A DNA stretch of 64,000 nt from Quillaja saponaria (taxonomy: Eukaryota; Streptophyta; Magnoliopsida; Fabales; Quillajaceae), in NCBI GenBank assembly GCA_029379385.1, contig CM055617.1, positions 5,828,001-5,892,000 on the forward strand, written 5' to 3'. Shown piece by piece: positions 31,801-45,200 of this stretch. The notes beneath the pieces were generated by a model. It worked only from the letters and a program-made list of their open reading frames with translations, was not told the origin of the DNA and ran no database searches. The position numbers were made by a program, and so were the translations under genes. Numbering within the stretch: position 1 is the stretch's first letter; each line of letters starts with the position of its first letter.

Positions 31801-34800
31801 AGCATCCACTTTATTTCCCCGAAGCCCAAGGAAACCAGTCTGGTAGAGAACACATCAGAGAGAAAAGTTGTAGTAAATCTGAAAGTACTGTTCTGATGCT
31901 TGTGAAGGGAAATCAGATTAAATTTAAGTACCTTCATGTAGGGCCTGTTAGTTTGATTTCTTGAATATTTAATTTGGTAATAATCAAGCCAGTTCTGCAT
32001 CCTTGTCTTCTTCTTGACCAATATTGCGAGTTTGTTTGCATTACAAACCACCTGCGTAAAGTGTGAGTATGGAAATTGACATGTCTAAGTCTTTTAATAA
32101 ATAGCATCCACTCTTCAATCCATGATTCGGGTGATTTATGAAGTTTCGTCCAATTGGATAATTCGTATTCATGATGTTAGGGCAACCACCATTAACACTC
32201 CAATACAAAGCACATAAGCTGAAATTGCCAAACCTTTTTTCTGTGTGGCAGTTCCCAAAATATATTTGATATGAAGATATTTTTAGAAACCATAGTACCA
32301 TACAAAAGTACTAAACAACTATAAGAATTTATTATGATTTTAAGTAGTGCAGGTTACAAGGAAAGACTACTTCTGTTCACGTAAGATGGATCCATTGGTC
32401 ATCACTAGGTGTCCAATTCTCAATTTCTTCTTTGATGTACAAGTACAACTCGCACTTCAAGCCAAATATTTTCTCCTCTTTTTTTATTTGTGGTGACAAA
32501 GGTGGGTTTGCAAAGAGAAGTCTTGTCCTCTAAGGCTATACTTGGGAGAGGTGAAAGTGATGGGAAAGAAAATGGTATATTTTAGTTATTTTTTTGTTCT
32601 ATCTTTGCACCCATTTTCCTTGTCTTTTCTTTTCTCCCACTTTCACCTATCCCAAATATAGCAGTAACAGCAACATTCTCTGGGGTAATTATGATCAATT
32701 TAATGTTGTACCACTAATAGATGACTACTTCATTTGAAACAGTGAAATATTTGATTTACCATTCTATAAGCCACACAGACTTATTTTTTTTGGCAGAGGC
32801 CCATGCTCAATTGAAAACCTCCAAGAAAAACATGAAAACTAGCATAAAATAACAGGAACTGACAAATGAACTATTCACAACACATAAACCCAGACAAATG
32901 ACTAGTAATTATAATGTTTACTGTTCAAAAGTTTGAAGAAAACTCAAGTCTTTTCCTTGGGCTATAGTAAATATGGTTTTTAGACTGAGATACTAAATCA
33001 AAATTACTAGGCAATATGACTTCATTTAGGCCTACAAATCTTCAATTTTGAAATGATGCTACTCCGGGACAAAAGGAAACAATAAAAATACCTAATTTTC
33101 CTAATCCACGATAATGCCTATCTTCTGCTGTTTTAGCAGACAAGTATCTCACATGACATAACACTAATAGTACATATGCATGATCTAGTCCATGAATATC
33201 AAGAATCACCCTAACACAGGAATGTATAGATTGACATTAGCTTCCATTTTATGCATAAAAAACAAGAAGTTGCTAAGATATGGAAAATAATATCACTTTA
33301 TATAGATTTTTTTTTTAACATGAAATTCTGAATCAGTCTATCCTATAGCAAGATTAAAAGATTTTCAGTCTTTTTTTTAAACCAACTTGTGAAAGTAATT
33401 CAATCCATGCTGTATTTAGTAGTACAATGTTAATAGGTCTCGTGTCAAAATCAGTATCAGCCTACATTGGTGGAAAAACTTAAGTCATGTCAAAAAAGAG
33501 AGAGAAAGAAATAAAGAAAAAAAAGAATAACTTGATTGTTGCGTTCTTGAAACAATATATAGAAAGAAGTCCGTCCATGCTCGTACTCATTGTATGCTAG
33601 ACTCATATTTTAATTCTCATTGTCCTAAAACAAAGAACATTTCAGAATATAGATTCAGTCACAATTCCCCCTTCCTCGAATCAGAAAATTTTGGAAATTA
33701 AGCATGTGAACTGCTTGAAGCTCCTTAACATGGATAACAACAATGAGATAATCAGCAAACTTAATGTTCTAGAAGTATAGTATATAAAAGTAGGAACCAA
33801 CCTGATGAGTAAGATAATGATCTGGATGATTCACCAGGAAAAAAATGTTCCACAAGCTCACTCACAGATTCATCTGGATCTGGTGGAATATTTCTGGCAA
33901 GCACCTGAAACAAGAAATTCTATAAGCAATCTCCATATTGTTATGCAGTAAGTATCAAGGTACCAAAATTCGTTTAGAGGTATCATTTCAATGAGTCTGA
34001 AAATAGAAACAATTCAAGAAACCGTAAATTATATGGAAACATAATAAAAAACATATTATAGTAATTGTAAATGTCCAACATGATTAATTTAGTACATAGG
34101 AGGCTCATAAATACATACCAAAGTGAAAAAGTTAACATAGACATACAAATTGAAGAAAAAGATCAAATTACAATCACATCCAACCTTAACATTTGGAGCA
34201 ATTAGAAAGCTTATATAATAAAAAATATAATATATTATATAATTTATGTAAGAAAAATTACATAAAATAAGAATTTTACTTAACAAAAAATTTATGTTAT
34301 TCCATCATATTTTACTGAATTCATTATATTTCAAACGAAATCCACATATTCCTTATTGAAATGATTCGCCTATTTCGTTGGAAACACCACCATTTCTGAA
34401 ATTCCATGTTTTGGTTTGGAGGGTTGTTTCACTTTCATCAGTGTGAAGATAGAAATGATTCGCCAGTTTCAGTGGAAACAAAACGAATTTTAGTTCCTTG
34501 GTAAGTATTTAATACTTGTCTTACTAGCTAGTTATAAATCTGATCTATGTATGACTGTAAGATCTAACCAGTATGTTAAACATATAAAAATGCTGGAAAA
34601 AAATTATTATCCTTTCATTGTTTTTATTTTCTAGGATACCACTACACTTATTTAATCTAGTAAATATGTACCTATGCGCACCAAAAAATTTCATTCACAT
34701 CACATGGATAAATACTATTAAAAAAAAAAAAAAAGTTATAGTAGAAACTCCCAGAAAAATCCTTTGAATAATATCGCATAACCGACAATGATGCCTAAAT

Positions 34801-36258
34801 CAGAAATTCAATGTTTAAAAGGGTTTTGCTATGTGAACTACAAAAAAACGCTAGGTGAAGAAAAGTGGATCCCATCCTTAGTTGAAAAGAACCATTTTCT
34901 TTTATTTTCTATATATCTTACTTTTTGTTCACTTAACAACTTTCATAGTCCACATAGCCTCACCCTATTTAAATTCAAAAGTAACAAAAGAAGCCTAATG
35001 GATTTCAAATATTACAAAGATTAATCCCTCATCATAAATGGAAACCCAATCAAATATACCGTAAATTGATCAGGACGGCGTTTGTCTGATGCAAGAAATT
35101 GCAACCGCATTGAGGCGACTTTTCCATACTCCTTTAGCAAAATATAACAAGTCCAAAAGGTAATGGCATAAGTCACTGCTATATGACTCCAAAACCTGCA
35201 TTATAGTATGGAAAATAAGTACATCTTGTATATTCCTAAGAAAAATGGAGGAGAGATCAGCAAGCATACTCTATGGTCTATATTCTATAAGTGAAGTGGC
35301 TATTGATACTATTTATTTATTTTGAATAGCGCAAATGAACATAATACTGATTACTTGAAATGAAATATATTATGTTGTGCATAGACGCAAATATTGTCAT
35401 TAGTGTGAAGGAAAATAGTAAACAAAGAATAAATCACAGAACATGTGCAAAGTCTAGAGGAAGTTACAGGAAGACGTTGAAGTAGTTTCACTAAGATGCA
35501 GAAATCACAAAAAGAATACTCAATAGCACTTAAAAGCCTCATTCCAATAGGAGTTAACCATCTGGTCAAAATGTAAACTGAGGTTGAGGCAGTTTCAAAA
35601 ATGTCAAGACTCAAGAGATCATTAATGATATCAAGGCAAAAAAGGAAAAGAAAAAACATAAGACAGATTAGCAAGGGGGAAAAAGAATTGAAACCTTTGC
35701 GATCCATATGCAATGTTTGAAATTGATAGTTTATCAATGTCGCTAGAAGTAACATTGCGATTCTTTTCCTGCTCTAAGCCGTCATCTGTCCAGTTGACAG
35801 GTACCAGAACAGCCCATGATAGAAATGCTATAGGAACAAAGATCTTAAGTCTGCATGAAACAACAGGAAGATCATCATGATCAGGCACTCCATTTTAGCA
35901 AGGTACATTCTCCTAATACAGTATCAACATGAGTTGCAGCCTACCCTATCAAATAAATCCTTAAGTAAACAGCAGAGTCCAATCCAGCATGGTCAATAAG
36001 CTCAGGTTCTGGCATTCTAAGTGCAGCTGGCATCCAATTCACAAACCCAAGATATGCTTTGAAGTTCAAATTGACAAACTTACTAACAAATGCTCCCGTT
36101 TGTGTGGGACTGCTTCTTAAACCCTTCAGATACCATTTTGGAAAGTATACCCTATCATTGAAGGGCTGAAGCCTTAAAATAGCAAATGCCAGAAAGAAGA
36201 TCAACGCACTGAGAATATTAATAGCAGCTGCAAGGCCAATATCTCCAAGTGTAGCCAT
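28853..36258 (-). CDS. OSCA1: OSCA1/CSC1-type hyperosmolality- and tension-gated calcium-permeable channel
   Basis: OSCA proteins (TMEM16-like, formerly ERD4/DUF221) are dimeric plasma-membrane cation channels opened by membrane tension or hyperosmotic stress. Exons: 36258-35945, 35850-35695, 35195-35060, 33904-33802, 32051-31932, 31839-31759, 31406-31066, 30979-30734, 30502-30178, 29648-29415, 29116-28853. The start MATLGDIGLAAAINILSALI is the typical N-terminal extracellular end and first helix. Then come the late-exocytosis-type N-domain, the cytosolic RNA-recognition-like region (VLARNIPPDPDESVSE), and the RSN1_7TM core (PIAFVQSLASIEGIEK, TYIMVDGWAGIAAEILMLKP, FYFLLGLVYAPVTPALIPFI). The acidic, Ser-rich C-tail is cytosolic. 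One extra base in the A-run 33839-33845 shifts exon 4. Corrected length is 772 residues, matching OSCA1 members. From memory the closest Arabidopsis locus is OSCA1.1 (At4g04340). Paralogue assignment needs a tree. Confidence 0.95.
32536..32661. mobile_element. Small hairpin MITE in OSCA intron 4
   Basis: About 37 bp at 32536-32572 (CTATACTTGGGAGAGGTGAA and onwards) are complementary, with few mismatches, to 32625-32661. The arms enclose about 50 bp. The element lies in the 1.75-kb intron between exons 4 and 5. The size and fold resemble a miniature inverted-repeat transposable element. No target duplication was confirmed. Confidence 0.55.
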
Positions 36259-39234
36259 TTATCTCTTTTAAAAGCAACCTGTAAGGAGTAAGAAGCAATA
36301 CAGAAATGGTTACATCCCCAGATTTCACCAACGTACCCGCAAAAACTTAAAAGGAGAAAATTACAAAATCAAATCTTCCCAACAAGATTTAGACATATAG
36401 CAGCAGCTATCAACACAACTTACCGTGAAAGTTAAAATTAGAGGTATTTTAAGAAACTGTTAAAAATAATCAATACCTTCGGTTCTTAAGAAGGGTTACT
36501 GTTTTCATCGATATTTCTTTGAAATATAGATTCTTTTTGTTAAATTTGCACTCTCAAAACCTACTTCTAAATGCTCCCAATTTTCTGGGGACAATAACCA
36601 AATCAGAATGACATCCAATTGAACCGAAAATCGGATAACAACACCCTCCCCCCAGAACATATGGGACGGGATCTGTAATCAACGATTTTTAACCCAGGAA
36701 GAACATAGTTTATCATGTCTCTTGTTCATACACTTTTAATGAGCTAACACAGAAACAAAGTCATAAGAACGTTACTTTTTTTAGAAGAAAAACGAAAAGC
36801 AATCTCACAATTACTTATTTACTTAATCAAATGCAACTACAAATGGCTAATTGCATCCTAAGATATCACAGAACTTAAAAAGCAATCTCAAAAAATTGAG
36901 CAAAAAGGAAAAAAAAAAAAAAAAAAAGTTCTTACTTTCTGGGTTATCCACCAATTCAGCTGGAAAAAAACCCCTTAGGAAATCTTCCAATGATAGAAAA
37001 CCAAAGCTGGAGATCCGAAGTTCAATTACAGTGTGCTTGGATAGCTTTGGAATAAAACGAAACAAGATGATTCCTTTACCTTTTTCCAAAAAAACCCAAC
37101 ATACAAAAACGCTACTATTTTCCCCTTTGCCTCTCTTATACACCAATCAAAGAGAACTCTGTCCAGGAAAACGAATAATGTACAAAAGAAACACTCGGAT
37201 TTCTGGACAAATATGAGAATGTGCAGAGAAATTCGTTCGTTTTGAAAGAACAAAAAAAAAAAAGAGAAACAAAAGAGGCGGACACTGTTCGTTCTTTCTC
37301 TTCAGTATCAGTATACTAAAAAGTCGAACTGTAACCGGTTGGCTGTTCTGTTTGCGTGACTGGTAGACGATATTTACGTTTAGAGCTGTTATAGTGGGTA
37401 CCCGACTTTGTCGGAATTTAAGAAAATAATTATCCAAAATAAAGAAAATGGAAAATTTTACATTTTCTAACGTAATAATTAGAACGGGGACCGCTTAGTT
37501 TCTCCTTTAACTAATTATTTTTATTAATAAATTGAACAAGTGGTGTGACTGGTGTCGGCAATGTTCCACATGGGTTGTTCAACGGCCACCTTTTTTATCG
37601 CTTTCTAAAATATACGGCCAAGAAAATACTATTATACTTCACGCGGTGAAGAGAGCGTGAAAAGCACCGACCTATTGAATAACCTGTCATATTGCTGAGG
37701 TGGCGATAGAAAAAGGTTGATGCTTGTCACAGCGGTTTTAGTTAGTTTTTTAGTTTTTTTTTTTTTTTTTCCCGTTTTCGCGAGGATATAGCGTTTGTCG
37801 CGTGAGTAGGGTCCAAAAAAAGTAAAATTAAGATAAGATTGATATTAAGACAAGGTTATTTTCGTTTGTTTAATAATTAATACCTAAGAAAATTGGGACC
37901 AAATTCCAAGGGTAAGATTAGTATAATGGGAATGGTCATCCTTGAACAAAAGACTTGGATGGAATTGCAAATAGTCTTTCAAATGTTGGTGAGGCTGTTG
38001 AAAGTGAAGAATCACATAATTGAGATTTCTTTTCAATTAATAATGTTAATATCTAATTATTATTCATCTGATTTTAACCCGATGAACCTGCCCTTTAGTT
38101 CCCCAAAGGTTAAGTAAGGCTGATAAGACAATAGTTCTCTAGTCAAATTGGGCTAGGTGTCATATTTCTATTTAGGAATGAATGTAGTAGTTATATTGGA
38201 GATCTTGTGGGGTGATTGGAAAAGTGCCTTTACAGGTAGCAAGCTCCTATTGGTCTGGTCGATCCACGTGTTCTTCCAGGTGGTAAGCTCCTATTGATGG
38301 GCCTGGTCATTCCACGTGTCATCTTTCCATTGAATAGTACAACGAATAGGATAGGGGGGGTTCTCCTGTAAACTGGTTTTCTTCCCCCCTTCATTGACAG
38401 ATTAACCTGCCATGGCTTTTTCATTTGGGGATCGGTATTGAAACAACAATACTTGTTCTATTTGAAGGTATTGTTTGTTCTGTTAAATGTGTTTTACAGC
38501 ATGTTTCATGTTTGTATAATGATTCCATTGCCAGTTCTCAATCTGTAGATTATTTGTTGTTTTGGTGTTTGTTTTAGTATGCTTTAGCTAGTTAGGTTAC
38601 TGTTATAGAACCACTTTTGGACTCTTACTTTTAGTATTGGAGGAACTATTACGTAAAAACCTTAGAAAGGAAATTTTCTATCTTTGCTAAGAGAATTTAG
38701 TGGAAACTTTAAGTGGGACCAAATAAGCAAGTAGTTGTTACATGCGTTAAAGGAGAGAGGGACAATTCTTCAATAATACTGCTAACATGGTGGGGCAATG
38801 ATAGTGAGATATTATTTATCTCATATAATTTTTAATGCGACAACACATACCTGTCTTTGTTTTCTTTTTGTTGATTAGACAAGATAAGAGTAATTCCACC
38901 AAAATTTTGTTTTCAATATCAGAAATTTGTACTTTAGCCTAGAAGAAGCCAAATTAGTGAGATATCTTGATTTTCATGCCCCTGTGAAGATGTAATTTGT
39001 TTTATATCAAGACAGTTCAAGAACTTGGATGGAATGTGAAAATGTAGAGCAAAAGAAATATAATGGCACTTATAGCATCTTTGATACTATATCTTCAGCA
39101 AGTACACTATTCTGAAAATGGATATTACTAATTTACAAATTCACAGATTATCGTGCCAGTAGCAGAAAATTCAGGACTTATCTTCACAAGGAATTTGCTA
39201 AGGGCATACCAGATATCATGATGCATTCTAGATG
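36259..39234. promoter_or_regulatory. OSCA leader and promoter; CERK1 3' region
   Basis: A splice acceptor just upstream of the OSCA ATG (CTTACAG before GTTGC, near 36275) suggests a 5' UTR intron, so transcription probably starts well upstream, around 37 kb. The CERK1 3' UTR should lie near 39.0-39.2 kb. Between them I see no gene. A duplicated G-box segment at 38235-38326 is listed separately. Several short open frames (36847-37437, 37893-38117, 38230-38424) have no family features. Confidence 0.5.
38235..38326. promoter_or_regulatory. Duplicated segment with paired G-box/ABRE cores
   Basis: Two diverged copies of a segment of about 45 bp (38235-38276 and 38279-38326) each run from AGGT through AAGCTCCTATTG to CCACGTGT. 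Each copy contains an ACGTG core (G-box/ABRE) and CCTATTG. They lie about 2 kb upstream of the OSCA start codon, and closer to its probable transcription start. G-boxes are bound by bZIP and bHLH factors and are common in stress-responsive plant promoters. A role is inferred only. Confidence 0.4.
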
Positions 39235-42200
39235 TTACCTTCCTGACATGATATTTACTAAATCATGGTTTTCATAAAAGGAACCAACATCCCAATCCTC
39301 AGTTGAAGATGAAAGTGTCATTAATGCAACTACAATTGATCTCATGCTTGGCCTGAATTGAGGATTTTCTTGTGTACAAGCTTTGGCAAGCTGAGACATC
39401 TGAGATATAAAACAAAAACAAGATAGTCCATTAGTATAGATCATAGATCCTCTTACTTTTTGCGTGTATTAGAGAGGACCAGGTACCACCTTGAGTACTG
39501 AATCGAGAGGGTAGTTGTCCCCAAGTCTAGGGTCAACAAGTTTTGGGAGATCTTCTCTTGGATCTGGTTCACTAAGAACATCTTCAAACTGCATTTCATC
39601 AGCACTAAGATATAAGCAAGACGTACGAATAATTTCAGTTATAATTAATAGTGAATAGCAGGGGAGGCCACAAAAAAACCACCAAAGCAACAAGTCCTTT
39701 CGATTCAGTCACAATATCATTAGCCTTGACAACAGCTTCCTTAGCAGATACAAGTTCATAGAGGACAACCCCAAATGCATATACATCTATCTTGGGGGAA
39801 ACATCACCGTATTGGGCATATCTGCAAGCAAATGCTGCACTCAGTAGAAGTCTTTCCTGTACAAAGGAAGCTAAAATGCAATATAACTCAACTGAGTTTT
39901 CAGATACGTGATATCAGATACGTAATACATATCTATATATCAGTTGAGAGTCAAACTTGGTAGTGGAAGAATTAATCAGAATCCCAAACCAAGGTGTGTG
40001 TAACCATTAACACCATCTTCCTTTTATGGTTCCTACCATATATCTACTAGGCATTGTGGTATTAAAAATCAGACTTAACCAAAGCTCAATATATGTCACT
40101 TAGATCGAGATTTATGACCATGATTTATTACTCTGTACTGAGTATATAGATTTATGTTAAAACTTAAGAGAAGTTATATCCACTTCCTTTCCATTTTTCC
40201 TTTCTGTTTGGGGCAGGGGGCAGGGGGACGGGTAGTTTCATCTTCTAAATTAACTCTCAAATTATATGGCTATAGAAGTCCTCATATGGGTCATAAAACT
40301 CATGGGCTTACCATCACTTTTGTTCATGGGAGAACCAAACTGAAAAGAAGCTAAAGCATTTAAGACTGGAAAAATGGCAATTTTATTATGATAATACAAG
40401 AAACATGAATAGAAAGAGCTATTAATACAAGATGATTTACAATCAAACTTGGGAAAAAGAAACTACATACTCTGGCGACATGTATCCAAATGTACCCACA
40501 AGACGTGTTTGCAACGAGGAACTTCCATATTCAGTTAATTTTGTTAGACCAAAATCTGCAACCTGTGAAATAATTAGACGCAGCACTTCAAAAAAATAAG
40601 TTACATAAGAATGAAGAATCTACAATATTGGTCAGTTTTGCAAACCTTTCCACGAAAGTTTTTGTCTATCAAAATGTTTGCAGATTTAATATCACGATGG
40701 ATGTAGACAGGAACAGTATGCTCATGGATATATTCTAGCCCTCTTGCCGAGTCCAAGGCAATTTGAACTCTAGCTGACCATGGCAATGGTTCTCTTCCTG
40801 TGTAGAACAAAAAATTAGTCTTGAAATCAAAAAGCCACTAAGAGACAAGACATTCAATATTTACATGGACTAAATTTTTACCTGAGCCACGTAAATGTTG
40901 GCTTAAGTTACCATACTCAATGTACTCATAAACCAAAAATAAGGAGCTCTCAACACAATATCCTATTAAGTGTACCTGCACAGAATCAAATGCAAGGAAA
41001 TCATTAGGATAATTAGAATCCCTTCATTGATCATCTAGGGAAGATAAATAACTCACCAGTCACATACACAAAATGCCAAATAAAGGAATACCCAAAATAA
41101 TTACCCGAAAAAGAATTTATAATTAAAAGCTACAGTGCCAAGTTGCAAATAGTTTTTTATATGTAGATAATGGCAAAGAGTTGAGGAAAGTAAATATGCC
41201 ACTTGAGAATCAGTTCGCCATTCACCTAGCACTTGTCATGTGCATGATTCAGTATATAATGATCCAAAGCAATAGCATATATCCACAATATGATAGGCTG
41301 GGCACTTGCCTCCATCTTACACACTCAGGTTAATAAAAGAACTTATCTTAGACCCAGTTTAATGGTACATACTTTTGGAAACTTGGCAAGAAGTCCTTTT
41401 TTCTAAAGTTCATCATATAATTTTAGCAAAATTATATCAGTAGGAAGCTTCATACCAGGTTCAAGTGATGGACTTGTGTTAGAACCTTCAGTTCAGCAAG
41501 AAATTCTTTTGATGCTTGCATATCCATCTTCTTGATTGCAGTTTTCTGCATGATAATTGTAGGAAAAGGTCAACCATTTAATTCTTCCACTAGTAATTGA
41601 ATGAGTGGAAAGCTTTTGATAAATACTCCTTCCTGCTCAAAATATTTGGCCTCTCGGGAGAAGCTCAAACATTAAGAAAACAACAGTTAGTGCATTCCAA
41701 GTTCAAACTAGTAATGGCAGGAATATAATTCCAGTTTTGCCCCTAATTAGCAATAGTATTATTTATGTATTTAAACTTACAACGGGTAATGATGGAAGGT
41801 TGATAAGAAGAAACCTCCGAGTTTTTATTCTCAACCATTCTTAGGAAATTCCAAAATAAAAAATAAGCACGACAATTTTCTGGCAGAGGGAATGCTAACA
41901 AATGGACTCTGCCATAGAACTAGTGTTCTCAAGATTTGATGAAATGGCTTAACCATAGAACAAAATAAGTAGCAAGAAACTTGTGAAGCTAACCCTAACC
42001 CTAACCCTAAGCGCCAAAATACTTTTAGATGACTAAATTTTCAAAGAAGATCAATTGACTTCTGACATTGTTTTGTGTGTAAAATATCCTGGTGAGACAT
42101 GTAAGTGAAGAGTTGTCACTTGGCATGACAGAATGTCCATGGGACTAATGCCAGTCCTTTGGTGCTTCTAAGAAAAGCCTTATAATTCATCTTATATCTG

Positions 42201-45200
42201 GAAATTTTGTCACTCTTTCCACACTGGTTCTACCTTTTACCTGAAATTATTTACTCATTCTCCAGTACCACACACCTTTGTAATTATTTTCTTTTTAGAT
42301 GGATGCATAACAATATGATTAGACTTAAGAGTACAAACCTCTCCTCGAAGCTCTGCATAGTAAACAGATCCAAAGCCACCTTGCCCGATCTTATTAGCCA
42401 AACTAAATCCATTAGTAGCTTTAGCAAGCTCTTCATATGAGAACTTGACCGACTTGTCTACAGTAATACCCGTAAGACCTGGTGAAGAACCTCCAACTGA
42501 TTCTGATGTCTTCTCTAAGCTGCTTCCTGAACCTAAATCCACAAACAAAGAAAATGCAAGCGCTGAAAACTACATATTACATTTTACAACTTTTAAATCA
42601 AAATGTCAATAAAAATACTGATTGTAATTACAACAAAGAATCATCAAGCTGCAGATGACTCTTATATTTGGAAAACAGCAGGAGACAACCACATCAGATA
42701 CTGATATATATCTGATGAATCTCATTGCGACTTACACATGCCACTTAATCAATTCTTTATTTAAGGTATCCTATTAAATCGTATAAAATTATTTCTAGCT
42801 CATTGGAGGACTACTAGGACAAGCTCCACAAAAAGCAGGTGACTCAACATCTGAGCCAAAGAGCAGGACTGATTTAAACAATAAAAACTTGCTGCCAACT
42901 GTAGCTTAACTTGACCAGGTCCAGTGTGATAAGTTTTTACCGGTAAAAAAAAACTAATGCTGAGTTAAATATAAAACTTTGAACATCATTTTATATACAA
43001 GATGCAAGATTTGAATATGCTTTCAGTTTGATACAAGATGCCCATAACAGGAAATGATAACAACATAACTTAATATAATGGGCTATATTATGTCTTTACC
43101 ACTAATTGTCGTACAATGTCTTCCCTAAAAAAGTCATATCACGTATTAAGTGAAAAGAAAAAGAAAAAAAAGGAACTTTTCAGAGAATACAAAACCAATT
43201 GAATTACCATGAACAAGTTGAATATACTGGTCTTGAAATGATCCCGGGAGACAGGATACCTCCACCACCTTCTCCTTCCTTCTATAAAGACCAAAATACA
43301 AAAGAAGAGCCAATACTACGGTACCAGCAACCCCCCCAACAGATATGCCAGCAATAGCTCTGCCTGAGATTCCTGTTTTAAATGAAATCATGATGTAAGC
43401 ATAAGCTAACATTATTGCCTACATTGGAGTTTCATGTTGGGTTTCACAAGGGAAAGAAGTTTATTAAGCTGCAATGAAGCAATTCATCCAGAAGAACCAA
43501 TTACCTGAACTGCAAAAGAGAAGAACCAATATAAATGTTAGGAGTTAAAAAGCAATGATTTTTAAGGAAAATGCACACATATGAAGGTACTATAACAACA
43601 ACAACAATTTACCTTAACTTCAATGGTGGATAGTTTCCATGTTGATCTGTTAAAAAAGGAAAAAAAAAAAAAAAACTTCAGAACCTTCTTACAAACATAA
43701 TGTATGCTAAATTTATTAATCATCATAATAGAAGAAACGTGGATTCTTAGGAAAATGTGGCCCCCACTGGCTTCGTCTCTGAAATTTTCGAGCTCACATC
43801 GGCTACTCTCGGCGATTGATAGAAAGACAGTGAGTTGAAGAAGGGATTGTAGCAAAATCCCAAGAATGGGCCGAATCTGGTCACCACTAATGCCCTTAGG
43901 CCCAATTCCATGGCCTAGTATGTGTCCAATGGTAAAATATGAGTCTATGATATCCTCTTTACATTTTATCTTCCTTTTTTTTTTTTTTCTCTCTCGACTT
44001 AACTCAACAAAATCTTAAATTTAAATTTATTAAAATTGACTTTATAAATTCTTTTTACTATTCATATTAATCCAAGACATCTTTAATAATACTTAAAACA
44101 ATCATATCATTTTTAATAATTATCTTGTATAATTTTCGATCTCTCTACACATGTCTAACATATTTTATTTGCACGAAATCATCTTCTAACTATAACATCT
44201 ATTGACTTATTATTTTTTCAATAATAAATTTTTTTTTTTTTTTTTTTTTTTGAAGGAGCCACTTGATTCAATTAATAAATTTTGGTATTGCCTATCAAAT
44301 CTCACGTTTACTAAAGATATGAGATATGAGAGAGTTAATTTTTTTCTTTTAGGAGAGAAGCACTTTCAAAAAATGAATATTGATAAACAACAAACTAACC
44401 AGATCTCTTTTGTAAATAAGTCAACAATTAGCTTCGAAATGACTGCATCATCTTGTTCTTACTACATATTAAAAATTAATGAAACATCATCAAGCTAATA
44501 ATTCAAACTAATACTTTGGCATTGTGTACCTCAATTAAACTTTTATCTAATGCACTTGAAAAGGACCCCAAAAATTATACATTTAAATAGAAAATTGAAT
44601 TGAATAGTAGACTTCATCATATCATTGATCAAGGAATGCAATTTTCTTAATCACTTACAATAATGTATTAACAATTAGTAAGTAATCATCTATACTAAAC
44701 AATGGTACAAAAATTAAGAAATATCCATGAAAGTCTGACCAATGTTTATTGGTTTGTATTAAAGATTTTTTATTTAAATACTTTCATTTTTATTTTATAG
44801 CCATCCATTTTATTATTATTTTTCTTAGTGGAATGGAATATGCCCAAAAAAAAATAAGCACCTTCTTTTTTCCATTTATTTCTATTAATTGTCATAAATT
44901 AAATAAGAAAATCTAATGCAACTTACAAATAGCAGATTATTTTTTCTATATATTTATCAATTTATTCATAAGTTGATCAGACTATTATGTGCAAAAAAAA
45001 ATAATTTGTACGAAAATGATTTAAAAAGTAATTTTATATAAAACTCATTTATCATATTTAAGAGACTGCAAAAATATTCATTGTTACAAATAAACAAAAA
45101 ATGTAATTACCTTTGGCTGGAACAAACACTAGTCCATTGCCAGCACCAAAGTTGACCCCTGGATTATACCTTTCTAGCAGCTCCGCCGTCACACCAGACT

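Noticed and set aside
36851..37216. 121-codon plus-strand and overlapping minus-strand frames upstream of OSCA
   Set aside because: They span an A-run and the probable OSCA 5' UTR and show no conserved features.
37893..38117. 74-codon plus-strand frame
   Set aside because: No recognisable features; lies in the OSCA-CERK1 intergenic region.
38230..38424. 64-codon minus-strand frame
   Set aside because: Its sequence is produced by the duplicated G-box segment; no protein family resemblance.
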